Shown in pieces: positions 6,014-7,633 of a stretch of 7,633 nt of DNA (its first letter is position 1; each line of letters opens with the position of its first letter). The notes below the pieces were generated by a model. It was not told where the DNA came from, made no database searches, and was given only the letters and a program-made list of their open reading frames with translations. The DNA comes from Betaproteobacteria bacterium UBA2293 (GTDB lineage: Bacteria > Pseudomonadota > Gammaproteobacteria > Burkholderiales > Rhodocyclaceae). The stretch lies in NCBI GenBank assembly GCA_002345845.1, contig DDWF01000170.1, positions 26,857-34,489 of the forward strand, in the 5' to 3' direction. The translations under genes were made by a program, and so were the position numbers.

Positions 6014-6486
6014 GTGTTTGGCACCAGCGGTTCGCCGGCCTTTGGTCCCGGCGTCTGGGAAAAGGCGGCGCATGGCGAATAGACGACGGTGAGCAGATCG
6101 TCGGCGGCAAAAGCGAAGAGCGTGCGGACCACCGCTTCGTCCATGCCCAGCGGCATCACTTCGCCGACGAAGTCGCTGATATGGCCCGCGATGATCGGCA
6201 GGTCGGCCGGGTCGAACGGCAGCACGCGCGCATCGATGCCCTTCAACTGGACCGTGCGGTTGCTGCTCGGCAGGCTGAAGACATTGGCCACCCGGCGGCT
6301 GCCGTGGATGTTCGCCAGCAACTCCGGCGATTGCGAGCGCTTGATGAAAATGGCTACCTGGCGACCGTCGTCGATGACCTTGCAGCCCAGGCCCCGGCTC
6401 ATGCTCGGCAGGTGATCCGGGCCGCAGGCCGCCAGGCTGATGCTGACGCCGCTCTGGATGAAGGCACAGTGGTCGGGATCGAGCAT
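6010..6486 (-). CDS. Small PNPOx-like (flavin split-barrel) protein
   Basis: A 158-residue protein of the pyridoxamine 5'-phosphate oxidase-like fold. Its opening (MLDPDHCAFIQSGVSISLAAC, then LPSMSRGLGCKV) and the later NRTVQLKGIDARV (76-88) match small relatives of this group, which bind flavin, haem or F420. Many are not true PNP oxidases, so no reaction is assigned. I choose ATG 6486 over the longer ATG at 6519 for three reasons: the family-like sequence begins exactly here, the 11 extra codons have a poor GC share at third positions, and the 6519 ATG lies in a TATGAT promoter-like hexamer. Neither start has a clear ribosome site. The TGA stop overlaps the next ATG (ATGA), tying it to the PNPOx-GAF regulator. 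It is divergent from the TudS-like gene. Confidence 0.82.
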   Translation of the reverse strand: MLDPDHCAFIQSGVSISLAACGPDHLPSMSRGLGCKVIDDGRQVAIFIKRSQSPELLANIHGSRRVANVFSLPSSNRTVQLKGIDARVLPFDPADLPIIAGHISDFVGEVMPLGMDEAVVRTLFAFAADDLLTVVYSPCAAFSQTPGPKAGEPLVPNT

Positions 6487-6514
6487 GGCAGTTGGGAAGA
6501 ATGGACGAGCGACG

Positions 6515-6520
6515 ATCATA
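6515..6520 (-). promoter_or_regulatory. Candidate -10 element of the PNPOx-regulator operon
   Basis: TATGAT on the minus strand matches TATAAT at five of six positions. It lies about 28 bases before the ATG at 6486, leaving a leader of roughly 20 bases. No good -35 hexamer is seen at the right distance, so this is a weak call. Confidence 0.25.
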
Positions 6521-6614
6521 TCGCCATCGCCGGCGGCAAAGAAGATGGCGTCGCCGCCGGTCGGCGTGTTGCCGGAAACTGGTCCGATCCGGGGCGGCGG
6601 AGTAGATTGTCGTC

Positions 6615-7259
6615 ATGCGGCCGGAGCGGCCGCTGCTTTCCCTCATCGACCACCCAGGTACCCGCGCTGTGGCTTCCTCTTTACACCTTCCGCTGCTCCA
6701 GCGCCTGACGGCGCCGTTGCGGGCGCGTCGTCCAGCCGATGGTCGGGGCCACCGCTTTGTCGCCGTCATCGATTGCATCCTCAACCAGAATGTCCGCGAT
6801 GCCGGCGCGGCAGAATTTCCGGCGATGAATTTCGCCTTGCTCGAGTTGTGTCACGAACACGCGGTCGGCATCCTGCAAATGCCTTGTCCGGAAATCGCCG
6901 CCCTCGGTTTTCCGCGGACACGACCTGTCGGGCAGACGATACGCCAGGCGCTGGATACGGAAAACGGCCGCCGGACTTGCGCCGCGCTCGCTGTCGGCGT
7001 GGCGGAGCGGATCGCCGGCCAGCTGGCCGCCGGCGACCGGCTGCTGGCCATCCTCGGCGGCAATCCGCGCAGCCCCGGCTGCGCCGTGCATGGTGATGGG
7101 AAGGGCGTGCACGCCGATTCGGGCGTATTCATCCAGGAACTGCAGGGCGAACTCGGCCGCCGCGGCCTGACGCCGCCATTCCGCGGCATCCGCGATGCCA
7201 GGCCGGAGCTGCTGGCCGAGGATCTGCTCTGGCTGCGCCAGCTGATCAGCCGGGACTAA
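6615..7259 (+). CDS. TudS/DUF523-related putative desulfidase
   Basis: A 214-residue protein resembling the TudS (DUF523) thiouracil-desulfidase superfamily, closest to its TudS-related branch. The conserved part starts near residue 48. It contains DCILNQNVR (Cys54), a segment ending in LQMPCPE (Cys91), and LAILGGNPRSPGCAVH (Cys156). These three cysteines sit where the family places the ligands of its [4Fe-4S] cluster. The later GVFIQELQGELGRRGLTPPFRGI matches the family's C-terminal part. The family removes sulfur from thio-compounds; the substrate here is unknown. The first 47 residues are arginine/proline-rich and outside the domain, so the real start could be later, for example GTG at 6669. 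GGAG lies upstream of ATG 6615 but about 13 bases away. It is divergent from the PNPOx-regulator operon and convergent with the EAL gene. Confidence 0.8.
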   Translation: MRPERPLLSLIDHPGTRAVASSLHLPLLQRLTAPLRARRPADGRGHRFVAVIDCILNQNVRDAGAAEFPAMNFALLELCHEHAVGILQMPCPEIAALGFPRTRPVGQTIRQALDTENGRRTCAALAVGVAERIAGQLAAGDRLLAILGGNPRSPGCAVHGDGKGVHADSGVFIQELQGELGRRGLTPPFRGIRDARPELLAEDLLWLRQLISRD

Positions 7260-7271
7260 ACGGCGCGCCGG

Positions 7272-7318
7272 TGGCGACGCTGACCTCTGTGGGGGCTATT
7301 CAAGGTCGTGCGTTGCCA
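7272..7318. terminator. Long stem-loop between convergent genes (possible bidirectional terminator)
   Basis: TGGCGACGC (7272-7280) pairs with GCGTTGCCA (7310-7318) over nine positions, one of them a G-T wobble. Inside it GACCT (7282-7286) pairs with AGGTC (7303-7307), leaving a 16-base loop. It fills most of the 60-base gap between the TudS-like and EAL genes. No T-run follows on either strand, so it is not a classic Rho-independent terminator, but place and shape suggest a transcript-end structure for both genes. Confidence 0.5.
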
Positions 7319-7319
7319 G

Positions 7320-7633
7320 CTACTTCAGCAGACGTTTCTTGCGCTTGCGGGCGGACAACTGGGTTTCGATGACTTCGGCCGGCAAGGGCTTGGAGAACAG
7401 GTAGCCCTGCAACTGGTCGCATTTCAGCCGGGCGAGGGTCTCCTGCTGGGCAACGGTTTCGACGCCTTCGGCGACGACGTTCATGCGCAGGCTGTGGGCC
7501 AGGGCGAGGATGCCGGTGACGATGGCGACGGCGTCCTCATCGTCCGGAATGTCCTGGATGAAGGAGCGGTCGATTTTCAGCGTGTTGGCCGGCAGGTGCT
7601 TGAGGTAGGAGAGCGAGGAATAGCCGGTGCCGA
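7320..7633 (-). CDS. EAL-domain c-di-GMP phosphodiesterase, C-terminal part (partial)
   Basis: The last 103 residues of an EAL domain, which cleaves cyclic di-GMP to pGpG; the N-terminal part lies off the right edge. Visible motifs in order are GTGYSSLSYL (the preceding codon is cut but fits Phe of DDFGTGYSSL), LKIDRSFI with the catalytic-type lysine/aspartate region, VVAEGVET with its conserved glutamate, and LQGYLFSKPLP. The visible part of the active site is intact, which suggests an active enzyme. The protein ends in a strongly basic tail (ARKRKKRLLK), more basic than is usual after this domain. Sensor or GGDEF domains may precede it but cannot be seen. The TAG stop is at 7320-7322, convergent with the TudS-like gene across the stem-loop. 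Confidence 0.95.
   Translation of the reverse strand, partial: GTGYSSLSYLKHLPANTLKIDRSFIQDIPDDEDAVAIVTGILALAHSLRMNVVAEGVETVAQQETLARLKCDQLQGYLFSKPLPAEVIETQLSARKRKKRLLK

Noticed and set aside
4745..6082. A 445-codon plus-strand open frame opposite the regulator
   Set aside because: Antisense shadow of the PNPOx-GAF gene, with low-complexity Ala/Gly/Gln composition and no domain.
6014..6784. In-frame upstream extension of the PNPOx-GAF regulator to 702 residues
   Set aside because: The extension is arginine/proline-rich with no domain, overlaps the small PNPOx gene in another frame, and the ATGA overlap at 6010-6013 gives a natural start.
7261..7270. Palindrome CGGCGCGCCG after the TudS-like gene
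   Set aside because: It has no loop and no T-run; likely just GC-rich sequence and not a terminator by itself.

Overview
The window is GC-rich, tightly packed bacterial chromosome. Codon bias, a c-type cytochrome, an EAL-domain signalling protein and an MsbA-type half-transporter point to a Gram-negative proteobacterium. My best guess is a betaproteobacterium near Rhodocyclaceae (inference from general resemblance, no search run). There are eight protein-coding genes plus a ninth cut by the right edge. I see no rRNA, tRNA, CRISPR array, insertion sequence or phage gene, and no intergenic gap exceeds 150 bases.

Layout, left to right. (1) 1-1551, minus: an ABC half-transporter (six-helix membrane domain plus ATPase), cut by the left edge inside the LSGGQ signature. 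(2) 1696-1980, plus: a 94-residue protein with two membrane helices, function unknown. (3) 1977-2564, minus: a secreted mono-haem cytochrome c whose stop codon interlocks with that of gene 2 in a shared CTAG. (4) 2600-3568 and (5) 3578-4540, minus: beta and alpha subunits of a thiamine-diphosphate 2-oxoacid/acetoin dehydrogenase E1. (6) 4676-6013, minus: a regulator-like protein combining a PNPOx-like flavin split barrel, a GAF domain and a C-terminal winged helix. (7) 6010-6486, minus: a small stand-alone PNPOx-like protein, joined to gene 6 by an ATGA stop/start overlap. (8) 6615-7259, plus and divergent from gene 7: a TudS/DUF523-related putative desulfidase with three conserved-type cysteines. 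(9) 7320-7633, minus: the C-terminal end of an EAL-domain c-di-GMP phosphodiesterase.

The most interesting region is the run of five minus-strand genes from 6486 down to 1977: PNPOx, PNPOx-GAF-winged helix, E1 alpha, E1 beta, cytochrome c. Both ends of this run lie inside the window, and no E2 (lipoyl acyltransferase) or E3 (lipoamide dehydrogenase) gene is present, although E1 normally works with both. The E1 alpha leader carries a perfect 7-bp stem that buries its own Shine-Dalgarno sequence. E1 alpha also lacks two histidines usual in pyruvate and acetoin E1 alpha chains. My working hypothesis is a flavin/redox-sensing regulator pair controlling a non-standard 2-oxoacid oxidation module linked to a periplasmic cytochrome. 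The gene order and domains are seen in the sequence; the functional link is inference.
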